Shown piece by piece: positions 12,681 through 24,272 of a DNA stretch of 64,000 nucleotides. The stretch lies in the NCBI GenBank assembly GCA_036937835.1, contig CM072878.1, positions 18,208,501-18,272,500 of the forward strand, read 5' to 3'. The notes under the pieces are model-generated. The model had not been told where the DNA came from and searched no databases. It saw only the letters and a list, made by a program, of their open reading frames with translations. The first letter of the stretch is position 1, and the number at the start of each line of letters is the position of its first letter. The position numbers were made by a program, and so were the translations under genes. Source of the DNA: Pampus argenteus (Eukaryota > Chordata > Actinopteri > Scombriformes > Stromateidae).

Positions 12681-13270
12681 CTGGAAGTAGCAGGAGTGAC
12701 ATTAACTGTATTTTTATTCATAGGAGGTTAAAATGGTGGATGGTGGGATACTTTTATTTCCATAAAGACGTTTTTTTTTTTTTTAACAAACATATTCCAA
12801 AAATTACATTATCTACGTTTGTATGGAGTTAATGATATAAAATCTGTAACTCATCACTACTGTATGTCGCTGCCGTCATTTTGCGCGGCGTATGCTGAGG
12901 TGTTAGCATGGAGCACTGGAGCCAGTGACCTCCCAGGACCACATGGGAGATCTCTCTGTCTGCACTGTTTCCATCATTTAATGAGTAAGTTGATCAACAG
13001 ACCAGTTGCACCCTCGCAAAAAAAAAAAAAAAAAAAAATCAATCTACTCTAAAAAAAAAAGGGGTAAAAATGAAGCGTGGGACTCTTCAAAACGTGGTTG
13101 GAGGACACCAGCACCTCCTTATAACATGCCTATTTGTACTTTTAACTTTTGCCAACGAATGACTGATAGAATGATTGTAAATCAATACTTGGTTATATAG
13201 GGGATGGTATTGTGTTTTTTTTTGTTTTTGCTCCAGATATCTTGTTGAAATGACAATGAATGAGAAAGTG

Positions 13271-13273
<3 letters not shown>

Positions 13274-13320
<47 letters not shown>
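13274..13320. repeat. (TG)n(AG)n compound microsatellite
   Basis: About 18 TG units pass directly into AG units. It lies downstream of AKT1S1 coding sequence. Confidence 0.95.
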
Positions 13321-13321
<1 letters not shown>

Positions 13322-13613
13322 ATGGGTTGATTTGACAGAAAAAAAAAGGTTAATTAAAAATGTCAACTCTGACATTACAAAAACAAATAAATGTTCTGTT
13401 AAGTACTTTTATGTTTCAAATAAAGGAGCAACACCAAGAGAAAAGACTTATTGTATGATGCTTTATGGGAACATTGATGCATGTAGTATTATTAGAGGCC
13501 TCTAGGTGGCCTCAATACTCAACTCTATATGAGAAGGAAATGAGTTAATGTATGATATGCAGTATTACACAGACATACTGGTCAGCATCAGTGTTTTTTA
13601 CACAATGACTGAA

Positions 13614-13619
13614 TTTATT
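13614..13619 (-). terminator. Candidate polyadenylation signal of the SPRY gene
   Basis: AATAAA on the minus strand, 265 bp beyond the SPRY stop codon. It is about 190 bp from the AKT1S1 candidate signal on the opposite strand, so the two genes end tail-to-tail with almost no spacer. Consensus match only. Confidence 0.45.
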
Positions 13620-13883
13620 GATAATACATTTGGCACATAGAAAAAGATACAGGCTCTAAAAACAAGCATTCAAGCACATGCAAAGCCCTGCGTGTAAGAC
13701 TTTACCTATTTTTCTAAGATAAATAGACTTAAATACATGACTAGATATACAATAGTAAATAAAATTTCTTTATGTTTTTCATTGTTGGATATAATATGAA
13801 ACAAATAAGCTTTCGTTATGTGCCATTGAAAGCAAACGCAATCTATAGATAAGATGTCATGACGTGCTTAAGTTCAGCTTTTG

Positions 13884-16800
13884 TCACTGATCCTTTTTCC
13901 GAATAAGACAGAAAGAATTTGTGCCAACCCAAAACCCGGGGAAAATCTTCTCCTGGATGCCGGCTTTGAACTTGTGAATGAGCCGCACCTCCTTCTCACC
14001 CTCTCCCTCCACCGAGAGGAACTTGATGATGCCGGCGGGCTGGTCGACGTAGACGCCAATGGAGGAGGACTGTGGGAGCTGCAGGTCCACGTTCTCACCG
14101 TTGTGCCAGACCTGGTAGCAGGAGCCTGACCAGCCGACGCCCCAGGAGGAGCTGTTCTCCCCGAGGCCGCAGGGGCCGTCCTGGTCCTTCCTGGGAGCGC
14201 TCTCACACACCACCCCGATCACCACCCAGCCGTTGTAGTCCACCTCCCAGTAACCTCGATATCCCAGCAGATGCTCCTTACACAGCACCTAAAGGAGACA
14301 GGAAATGAGGTGAAGTAAAACAAAAGTTTTTAGAAGTTAAGATGCTGCTAAGATGAGATATTACCAAGTTACCAAGCAACTGGCTGATTTACAGGTGTTG
14401 GTTTAGCTATGAGACACTTGAAATAATAAACAGTAGAACCAGGTGTACCTGTGGTGATTGGTCGTATCTCTCAGGCCTGTTAGGATACGGACAGACGGCC
14501 TCTGAGGTACGAGCCACCTTTGCACCGCTCTCTGAAATCCACAACAGTTTCTGTGCTGTTTTATCGTCCAAGGAGGGCGAGAACCAATCTGAACGGAGCC
14601 GGGAAACACAAGCAGGAAGTGGGAAGTTAATGAGGGTTTAACGAGATAATTTAAGTCTGATAGAGAAAGCTCCAGATCAGGGTTAAAGTTAACTTAATGT
14701 TGGAGAATAAAAAAAAATCTTTCTTCAATATTAAACAAAGGTTAAACACATGTATATATATATATCCGTGTACAGTAGAGGTTTACATTTCATGAAGTCT
14801 GCCCTGGTGGTTGGTTCTGGGATATTTGGCTCATATGGAGGCAGCTTTTCTGAGGTAACAGACATGAAAGATAAGAGAATTAAATGCATTAAACTTTATC
14901 ATCTGTTTAATTTAAAGCATCATGTTGGTGATTTTCTATATATATTTCTTATTGTTGACATCTCATGTGCAAAGCCAAACCAACAAGTCTGATAGACGTA
15001 GAGCTGGTGAACAAGCTGGTGCAGCTCTCTAAACCTAACAACAACAACACAGAACTGCTCTCTGGAGACTGAAAATGTCATCACTGTTATTATTAGTCTA
15101 GATCAACCTGTGAGATTTGTTGACATTATGAAATATATAAGAAAATCTCCAACATTTTCCTTTAATGAATTGAAGTGATTATAATTTGATATTTTACAAT
15201 GACGTGTTGCTCTTTACCTTCTGCAGCAGCGCTCTGTTTCCGTCCTGTAAAAGCAAAAAGATGATGTGTCATTTATCTGTGATCTGTCCCGGGTTTGTGT
15301 ATGCGACAGACAGACAGACACTCTACGTAGGATTTATAAAGCCTGTCTTGACTGATTCATCTCACATCGTCATGTATAACAGAGAAAAATTTAAATTCAC
15401 ACCATCATTCTGGGTGGCCTCCAGCCAGCTCATCTTTCTCTCCCTCCATCAATGTCTCGGTCAACTACAGTAAATCACCTGCCGCTGCTCTCGACGTACA
15501 CAGATCACAGACGAGCTATGTGGACGATGTCATCAAAGCACTGATTCATGAAGATTTCCCGGGTCCGTCGAGGTTTAGATTTCAACATAAAGAATCCAGA
15601 GGCCCAAGAGGTTGCATAATGAAGCTGCTACGTCACATGGTTGAAGGCATGTTTGTCATGCTGTGGGGCTGGTGTGTAGTCTGGTGTGTTTGTTCCTCCT
15701 CCAGTTGGTGAGTCACTGAGTCTTCTGACATTCGTAGAAAAACTGTGATCCATTTCTGGCCGGTCTGGTCATCCGTCATCGCTCTGCATTCAGGTCGTCT
15801 GTGCTCAAGTTACTGATTCTCAGATTTCAGAAACAACAAACTGCTCATCGTTCTTACTCACCTATCAGAGCGTTACAGTACATCACCTTATTAGGTGGAT
15901 TTGCTATTGCCTAAATTAGACAGAACGGCCTCAGTTTTCGGCTGCTTCTTGTAGCTCATCATACAGTATTTCCTTTCCTTTCCTTTCCTTTCCTTTCCTT
16001 TCCTTTCCTTTCCTTTCCTTTCCTTTCCTTTCCTTTCCTTTCCTTTCCTTTCCTTTCCTTTCCTTTCCTTTCCTTTCCTTTCCTTTCCTTTCCTTTCCTT
16101 TCCTTTCCTTACCTTTCCTTTCCTTTAATGTTTTTTTTTTTGGCTGGCACCCACGTTCAATAAGAGCAGAGTCAACTCTTTCAGCTGGGACGTCCTATCC
16201 CGGCACACATGCCTGAGTCAGAGGAAACATAACCTCTTCGGCCTGAATGACCCTCAGTTAGAAAAGACGCCAGCAGCATTTTGACCAGGAGGATTTATGG
16301 GAGCCTGGTATAACATCTGCAAACATCTGACGCAGCATTGCTTCCCCTGAAGCGTGCTGGACTGTGTGCGTCTGATGAGATGAGAAGGGTTGTGAGGGCC
16401 AAATATCCATCACTCTTCCTGTAATGACTAAAATACTGCGTGACGTTAGGGGCTGTAATTAAAAATCTAAATATATACAGAGTCAGTGTTATGTTAAACA
16501 CAATTACTCGACTAAAGCCACTAAGACCAGAGAATTTGATAATTGACAGGCATGCAGAAATATTAATTAGCTTAGGATCCAATTACAGACCAGATTTATG
16601 TTTAGATATTCTACACACGTCTTTACTGACTTCAGCAGCAAGCCTGCGGGACTTTAAAAGACAGTGTGCATACATGGTTAGTGCATGTGCACAACGCTGA
16701 ACAGTTTTGGCAGCGTGGAGGGGGATAGAGTGAAGGTCATTTAGCATTTATTGGAAATTAGTGGAGCAGAAAGACGCTGGTGAGAGATCATTTCAGATCC

Positions 16801-18875
16801 CTTCCACGATCTCGTCCATATACGAGGAACACAGCAGGTGAAACATCAGAGAGAGGATTAAGAGGAATTACCGAGGAAAGATTAGAGGACAGATACTGTA
16901 AATAAATTCTTCTTTAAATCTATAAGAAGTCTCGGGCTTCTATTTGAGGGAAATGAATCAAGCACCTCGGGTAACCTTTGAGTGCGATATCAGGCTGGCA
17001 GTAGTTGGACAGTGTGACTGGAGATATGACAGCTCTCTGGCTGAGCTGTGGATGTTAACCCCCTGCAGAGACCTGTCCGCACTCAGCAGGATCAACAGGA
17101 AAACCCCACAGAGATAAACAGACACGCAAAAAGATTGATGACTTGGCATCACAGCAATAAAGACCTTGGATGAGATGGAGTAGGATGCATGAGAGAGGTG
17201 TGTGGATTAAAATATTTAAAATACACCTCATCAATCAGGTTGGGATAAATATCTCAATGGAGTTGTGATGTGAGGATCTCTGTGTTGCACATGTTTAAAT
17301 GGGTGAACAGCTCAGTGGGGCGCTGCCCAAAGGTCAACACTGGATCTATTTGATTCAGACCGTGGCGAGTCAGACTTTTTCCCTCCCCAGATTCGACGCT
17401 CAGTGGGACAGAGCTACATTATCTGTGCAGATCAGGTTCGAAAAATCCTACTGAGACAGCAAGTTCAGAAAAGACTCTGATAGTGAGAAGAGGAAGGGAA
17501 AAGATAGAGAGAGAGAGAGAGGGAGAGATGAGCGGAGGGGGCGTTGGCTCAGTCAAGACCCTCTGGCTGGACACCCTGCGGTTGATGAGCGCATACGTGA
17601 GATGGAGATGAAAGACGGGAACAAAATAAAACATGTAGAGGCAGATGGGTTTAAGTTTTGGAAGAGGGATTCTGGGAAAAGGACGAATTGAGAAGGAGAA
17701 GCTTTTTAAATTCAATCATGTTTAATTTGTTTGTGTGCAGTTCTTCAGACGTGTGTTTTACACTAATTCAGTCTTTCAGTTGAACCTTCGATGGTACTAA
17801 TTCTTTAAGGAGAGGTCAAAGGGCACAGGACAGGGATGCCACGCGGTACATAAAGGCAGAATCAAACAGCCATAAATAAAACAGCGATGGGCTTTTACAT
17901 TTTAGGACTTGAATTACTGTGCAACATTTCACACTTCATTACTATGGCTGCCAGAGGAGGGATTAGTAACATCTGAGCTGAGTGGGGAGGAGCGAGCCAT
18001 GAGGTTGTCTATGGGATGGGAAACACCGAGCATTGATTAGAAACAACCAAAAGAAGCAACTACATGTACTGAGAGAGAGAGAGTAACGAGGCACAAGCAT
18101 GCTGAAACAGGTGCATCCTGTTGCAGAGGGAGGGAAAGGAAGGAGACAGACAGAAATACGAGCTCCGAAACTGCAGAAGAGGCAGTGGCACAGAAGGGAA
18201 TTCAGTAAGCGACAAGTGTAGCAGAAACCACAACCGCCCGGGGAGAGGCTCTTCATGCACTCTGATGACATGATTAATGAGCCAGAGAAAACTGGCAGAA
18301 TCCAAGGTGAGGAAGGATGTTTGGCAGCGAGCTGAGTTACAGGGATGGTCAGCATGAGGCCAACGTAACAACATCAAATAAACAACATATGAAACACATA
18401 ATAAAGCAGTAACAAAAAACCCAGTGACAAGCAATCAGTCAAGCTCACGCTGGGACACACGTTGGATGGAATAAAAATATTAAAACAAGATGTGAGTGGT
18501 TCATCTGCAGCTTGCATGGTTGCATCTGGAAAATAAACTTTTACATTTAAAAAATAAAATGCAATGCACAAAGAGAAAGAAAAAAAACAAGGAATGAAAT
18601 ATTTAAAATATATATATATGTTAAAATTAAAAAAAACAACTTAATAATCATTGTGATTTACAAGGACATTTCAGTGAGGATGAGAAGGAATAAAAATCTT
18701 TATAAAATGTAAAATTCAAAGCCGAACAGTTCAGAGGCCACATGGCATTAAAAAATAAAACATGGAAAAATATCAGACAAACTTTCCAAATGTGACCAAA
18801 TATTTACAAAAAAAACAACTTTGACTCACACATGCGTGAGGATGGTTTCTTACCTCCTTTCTTGGGTACAGGCAT
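13884..18875 (-). CDS. Stand-alone PRY/SPRY (B30.2) domain protein, 197 aa, 4 coding exons
   Basis: Coding exons in transcript order: 18854-18875 (22 nt), 15218-15244 (27 nt), 14449-14588 (140 nt), 13884-14288 (405 nt with stop); junction phases 1, 1, 0; total 594 nt. The product starts MPVPKKGGRKQSAAAED, a short basic and Ala-rich leader. It then goes straight into a PRY segment (LDDKTAQKLLWISESGAKVA, about residues 22-41) and a SPRY core with GYWEVDYNG, WGVGWSG, YQVWHNGENVDL, IGVYVDQPAGIIKFLSV and a PGFWVG end. Fish B30.2 domains of this type usually sit at the end of TRIM/NLR-like or pore-forming proteins. Here no RING, B-box, coiled coil or pore-forming part is visible, so I would not call it a TRIM ligase or a toxin. 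SPRY domains are protein-binding modules; the partner is unknown. The start has A at -3. The first intron is 3.6 kb. Confidence 0.8.
15010..15115. repeat. Dispersed repeat fragment (shared with 54455-54550 and 59625-59735)
   Basis: The core CACAGAACTGCTCTCTGGAG, ACTGAAAATGTCATC and CTGTTATTATTAGTCTA recurs with few changes at 54470-54525 (same strand) and, inverted, at 59640-59725. It lies in the SPRY gene between coding exons 2 and 3. The class was not identified. Confidence 0.6.
15969..16126. repeat. (TTTCC)n pentanucleotide array, about 31 units
   Basis: A nearly perfect TTTCC array of about 158 bp with one visible variant unit near the 3' end (ttACC). It lies in the first intron of the SPRY gene; on that transcript it reads GGAAA repeats. 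The flanks 15740-15960 and 16130-18853 show no further exon. Confidence 0.97.
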
Positions 18876-21179
18876 GATTCCCTTGATGCTCGCCAGGCTG
18901 ATTCGAATCAAACTGGGACGTCTTGGTGGTCAGTGCCTGCGCGGCTCTGGAGGACCGCTCTTATTAACTTCCAGATGAGTGAGGAGGGGGTGAAAACGAG
19001 CAGGGAGGAGGGAATATACATAAGTTTTGGTTGGATAAAACAGCTACCCGAAGGGATGGTCCTGTCACATGAAACTCCTGATCCTTTCTAGGGATCAGAT
19101 ACAGACAAGCAAATACCCAGTATATCCCAAGTATGTGTGTTCATTTACACACACATGGACTGAGCATGTGTGTGTGTGTGTGTGTGTGTGAGGTACACAC
19201 CACCAGATCTAATAAACACATTTTTGTTTGCTTGTTTTTTCAATATTTCTCATAATATATGAGTCGTGCTTTGTTTTTTGTCACCTTAGCAACATGACGA
19301 ACTTTGACCTAAAGGGGAGGGGTGGGGGCGAAAAAAAAAAGCATCTTAAATTGACCCTGACACAAGGTGTAGGTGTTTGTTTCTGCAGTTAGTGTTGAAG
19401 ATGGCAGCCAGCGACTGACTGAGCTGTCGTCAATCCCAGATCAACATCAGTCAGTGCCGAGAAGTTCACTCTGGCACAGAAGTTAGGGCAAAGTGTACTG
19501 AGCGGCTGCTGCGGTCAGAGCTTGGAAATAACAGCTTGTAACGGTCGGCTGCGGGCGAAGATGTCATCTCAAGTAACTGCATGCAATTCAACATAGATTC
19601 ATTATTTATCTCCAACATTTTAAACCCAAACGGCTCTTAGATCTGAATCTTTCTGGTAACTAAACATTTGAGTAAAGGCTGAGTGAAATGTGGTAAAGTA
19701 TTATGGTACTTTTACTTCACTCAAACTATTTTTGCCACTTGTGTTTTCACTGATCTCCTCGTGTTCATGTTTGTTCCATAAATGAGTATGAAGCCGTTAA
19801 CTAGAGCTGAAATCAACAGTTATTGATTAGTTGATTGAAAGACAATTGATGGTTAGTTATTGGTAAAATGCTAAGACTGCTGCTTTTCTTCGTGGTAAAT
19901 AAAAATAAACTGATAATTTTTTAGGTGAAAGAATCGAACAAAAATAATTTAAAAAATTTGGACTTGATTTGATTACTTTAAACCAAAGCTTAATATTATA
20001 TTGATCATATTTGATCAATTGATTTAAATCTCTATCCAACCGTGTGTTATGAATGGATCTTGTAATGTCCAGTATGACATAAAAAAAACATGTGTCAATG
20101 TTCATTTTGGCACCTCAAAAAACAAAAAAAAACAAAAAAAATTGTGAAGCTGCCCTTTAAGGAATTGTGACAAACACTTTTCACTTTACTGACATTTTGC
20201 AGATTAAAAAAAGTTTACATGGTAGTATTGCAATAATCTCAAATTTTAATCCAACATGGACAAATCTGAGACCGGGACTATTTTTTTCCATCTATGCAGA
20301 GTGATTATCTCGAGGCAACAATGTGAAAACAATCAACGAAGGTGTTAAAACACCTCATCATCATCATCTGGTGTTCATGAAACGTCTTTAAAACCAAAAT
20401 AGACGCAAGCTGCAAACTAAAAGGCTTCTTTCTCTTGTTATCAGCAACCAAAGACACATAATAAGAAAATGAAAAAAGATTTGACATAATGTTTGAGCAA
20501 ACCGGTCCACACAGTCTGGAGGGCTTTCCTTAATTGGCACTCGTTAATTGATAGCTTAACTTAATAGGAAATAACTCCCTGTCACGGGAAAGTGAACGTC
20601 ACGCTATTAGAGGAAGAATTTTAATGAAGTGTAACTGCCTGATTAGCGCCAGATAGTGTGAGTCAAAGCACATTTCAACACCTGCTGCTTACTGCTGTCA
20701 CTTAGTGGGCTTAAATAATATTATACTGTGACCTTTGGGTGTGTTTAGAGGCGCTATGCACAACATTATACAGTCAACCATCGCTACGTAATATTGCAGT
20801 GTACATTACACTTAGGCGTTAAATGGCCTATCGTGTTTCTTCATTACATGTTAACATGATGGTGCCATGGTGACATGTATGGCATGATCGGGTGCAGGGG
20901 ATACAATAAGTGTAAGGCTGAAATCTCTGAAGGCCTGCTGGGTTGCTTTTCACAGACCGTCACAAAACTTCCCCGGAGTTTTCTCGGCTCTCGTCTGATT
21001 GACACGACAGGTGTTTTCCTTCTTCTCACTCGGCTCTCTGTGTTTTTCTCCACATGTATTTGACTCATGGTGACGTTGTGAAGCGTGTTTATCCTGAAGA
21101 GACCGAACGCTCAGAAGAAAATGTTGTTTATTATCTGTTGTGAAGCATTTCTCTCCTTATGAAAGGAGGAAAGTTTGTA

Positions 21180-21615
21180 GTACTGTGATCTTGATGTAGT
21201 AAAAGTACTGCAGTAACAGTAGTGACTGATATATTATTATATATTAGTACTGAAGCATCAGTGTTAGAGCAGCATGTTACTGTTGTAGCTGCTGGAGGTG
21301 GAGCTAGTTTCAACTACTTTATATACAGTTAGCTAGTTTAGTCCAGTGGTTCCCAACCTAGGGGTCGGGGCCCTCCAAAGGGCCACCAGATAAATCTGAG
21401 GGGTCGTGAGATGATTAATGGGAGAGGAAAGAAGAAGAAACAAAGTTCTGATACATATTCTTATATTATCCATTGAGTCAAATCTGCATCTGAACTAAAT
21501 TTATCTGAACTAAAGCTGTCAGATAAATGTAGTGGAGCAGAAAGTAGAATTAAATAGAAGTACTCAAGTACCTTAAAATTGTTCTTAAATACAGTACTTG
21601 TAGTTACTTCCCAAC
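21180..21615. repeat. Dispersed repeat, copy 2 (inverted relative to 6600-7175)
   Basis: It runs from about GTAGTACTGTGATCTTGATG to ACAGTACTTGTAGTTACTTCC and contains CCAGTGGTTCCCAACCTAG and AGGGGTCGTGAGATGATTAA. It is the reverse complement of copy 1 over most of its length but lacks about 100-150 bp present there (around 6740-6890). No coding capacity. Confidence 0.75.
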
Positions 21616-21760
21616 ACTGGATTTCAGTTGTATGGATGAGCATCTTATAATAAAACATGTGGTCAAAGTGTCCAGATTTACAGCGTGAGAACGACAGGCC
21701 AAAATCAACTGGCCCCTCCACAATTTTAGTGCAACATAAACCTTGTAACTGCTCCTAAAT

Positions 21761-21935
21761 CACACGGGTGTCCTGCCTAACACACGGTGTCCTGCCTAAC
21801 ACACGGTGTCCTGCCTAACACACGGTGTCCTGCCTAACACACGGTGTCCTGCCTAACACACGGTGTCCTGCCTAACACACGGTGTCCTGCCTAACACACG
21901 GTGTCCCGCCTATCACACGGTGTCCTGCTGACATC
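21761..21935. repeat. 19-bp minisatellite, about 9 tandem copies
   Basis: The unit is CACACGGTGTCCTGCCTAA. Nine copies are visible. The first has an extra G (CACACGGGTG), the last full ones carry CCCGCC and TATC variants, and the final copy is truncated at GTCCTGC. There are no spacers, so it is not a CRISPR array. Confidence 0.95.
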
Positions 21936-24101
21936 GGTCATTGAGTCTAAGTGACAGACAGACATGAGATTTATGAGTAACTGCTGCCATGCGAGCGGCG
22001 GCCTTTTTCATGCATGTGATCTCCCCCGTTCCTCCTCACGCTGCCCACAAACATCACGCCGTGTTTTTATCCTGCTGATTGATCGAATATCCTCATTCTT
22101 CTTTATTGTAAATATTGCTTGTAATAATTATTCATAACCGTATGAATAAAGCTACCAGTTACTATTTTAAAATGTGTTTTTCATAATCTTACTTCACCCA
22201 GAATTAACATTTCAGTGAAATAGGAGACATCTTGTCTCCAGATGTTAAAACGTTTAAAATATTTGTATGTTCATATAAAATCGAGGAGTCATTTTAAGCA
22301 TTTCTAAGCAGCTAATTGAACCTTTTTGTAGAAAAACACATCAGACATGAATTATTATTCAAAGTTGAGTATTTTTGTTTCTTAAAACTTTTTTTAATTT
22401 TTTACTATTTTGTGTATTTTCTCTCAGTAACCTGCACATAAGAGTGACAAATATATTAATAAACACTTATATCTGTTTTAATATGTTATATAAATATTAA
22501 ACATATTAAGTATTTATTAAATGTTTTTGTAAGTAATTTTAATCCTATAATAATTATCTGTGTTATATTTGACCTGTACATATTTTCATATTTGTTACGC
22601 ACGTGTTGAAAGCAACATATGTTCATGTGTGACCTCTGTGTAACTGCAAACACACATGATTTCATTCCCAAACATCACAACAATCATGTGTCTCAGTGTC
22701 GCTGTCCCCCAGCTTCCTGGTAGATGGACATCTATCACGCTGCGTGCTGATTGGCCTGCTGTGATTCATCAGGGTTTATTCTGAAAGTAAAAAAACACGG
22801 CTGAGTTTTTTTTTAAGACATTTTAAGACGTTTAATCACAGCTCATCCGGGTGATAAAACCTTGACGGACGGCAGGTGTCGTTACAAACAGACGACTGCT
22901 CACTTCATTGAAACCCTCCTGTTTCCCTCAGCTGTTATTATCACCTTATCCCTCATGCTGTACAGCAGCATAGCGATAGGAGGTGACTGAAAAGGTAGAT
23001 GGGTAGTCACAGATCAACGCGGTGGGGTCGCTCGTTCTCAGAAAGTCCTGGCTGGTGATTGGACGAGTGCAGAGGGCACTGAAATGTTGAAGCTCAACGC
23101 TGAGCCAGATATTATTCCTCACAGTTGGACACATGGACTAAAAACAGCCAGGCTGACTGACACGAAGAAGAGCAGAAGCAATGTTGACACGAGGATTTTA
23201 CGACATTCTGTGATACATGAATATAAATACACAGACAAGTTGCAGGATAATAGAGAAAAACACACAGATGTTCATATGAGAATCTGAAGTCAGGATCGCC
23301 GGCAGACCGCCGGTCGCCTTTTATTTTGGTTCGATGTTATTCTCCTCTCCAAGTTTCCAAGTAGCTCGACTTTGTAGGATTTCAAATTTCAATGTTTCCC
23401 CCTTTGATCCTACAGATAAATAACCAAAAATAGACATCAGCTGTCACGTTAAAGGCAGGAGGCATGATTAGCATTTAAAGCTAAAGTATTAGATCTCTGA
23501 TTATGTTTTAAATAGATCTTATATATATTCAAATCTGTTGTACTAGTAGCTGTTTTATGTCCAGAAAATAAACACCTAAAAGATAATAGTGAATGTTTTT
23601 TTGTAAAGTTTAGATCTGTTGGACTGTTGATTGTATAGAATAAGACATCTGAAGACATTTTGACAGGATATTAAATTACTGAATGAATGAACCAACCAGG
23701 AAATAAGTCTCTACTGTTAAATACTGTAAAGTGACACAACAGTAGCTGCTTTTATCCAAACTCCTGTCTGTATTATAAAGGATTAAACTGCTCAGTGGAG
23801 GATTTTATATTCAAATGTAGTAAAAACTGGAGGAGTTTTAGTTTCCTCCGTTCTGAGTGTAAAAAAAAAGGCCAGTAAAATTTAACAATGCAATACTTTA
23901 AAAATAAATGTTAATTTCTCGTAGGTATCGGTGACGTCCCGGAGTAGAAATGTGCCGTTTTAATGACTTTTATTGTTTATGATTCTAACTTATTAACTTC
24001 AACTTTTAGCTTTCTGTGTGCACGTTATAAGTTGTCAACTTTAACAGTACTACTATTAAAGGGTAAAATCATCAGTCTGAGTCAGTTTAAGTAATAAATA
24101 C

Positions 24102-24107
24102 TTTATT
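24102..24107 (-). terminator. EMC10: Candidate polyadenylation signal of EMC10 (long form)
   Basis: AATAAA on the minus strand, 166 bp beyond the distal EMC10 stop codon. A second AATAAA at 24497-24502 (minus) lies between the two alternative terminal exons and could serve the proximal one. Confidence 0.5.
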
Positions 24108-24272
24108 TTCACATTAATATTAAAAACTCAGTCATCGGCAGGGCTCGTTATCTTCTCTAACTCGTGTGATGGACGTTATTTTCCTTAAATAGTATGTACA
24201 GCAAGTAAAAACTGTTCTAAGAGAGTTACTGTTTAGTTTTTGTGAACATTTACTAAACTATCAGTGTGTTGA

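Larger units (their letters stand above)
11379..13424 (+). other. AKT1S1: AKT1S1 3' UTR / downstream region with candidate poly(A) signal at 13419-13424
   Basis: This stretch follows the stop codon. It opens with a GA-rich tract (11379-11460), holds a foldback element (about 11990-12680), poly(A) tracts (13018-13062) and a TG/AG microsatellite. AATAAA occurs at 13419-13424, just short of the end of the converging SPRY gene. I cannot tell where the transcript really ends; no further coding exon is evident. Confidence 0.4.
18876..24101. other. Intergenic region between the SPRY gene and EMC10
   Basis: It holds the SPRY 5' flank (18876-19100), a (TG)n tract at 19167-19190, the second copy of the large dispersed repeat (21180-21615) and a 19-bp minisatellite (21761-21935). 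No ORF in the rest resembles a known protein, and I saw no tRNA or rRNA. The stretches 19200-21100 and 22000-24000 are AT-rich with no recognised function. Confidence 0.6.

Noticed and set aside
14072..14308. Arg/Pro/Ser-rich plus-strand frame overlapping the SPRY exon
   Set aside because: It is the antisense shadow of the PRY/SPRY coding exon.
16440..16700. 86-codon open frame in the SPRY intron
   Set aside because: No resemblance to a known family, no splice context, AT-rich, and inside an intron.
17425..17445. tRNA-like B-box (GGTTCGAAAAATCC)
   Set aside because: No matching A box or cloverleaf stems could be found upstream.
21761..21935. CRISPR-like direct repeats
   Set aside because: The units are directly adjacent with no spacers and the host is a vertebrate; this is a minisatellite.
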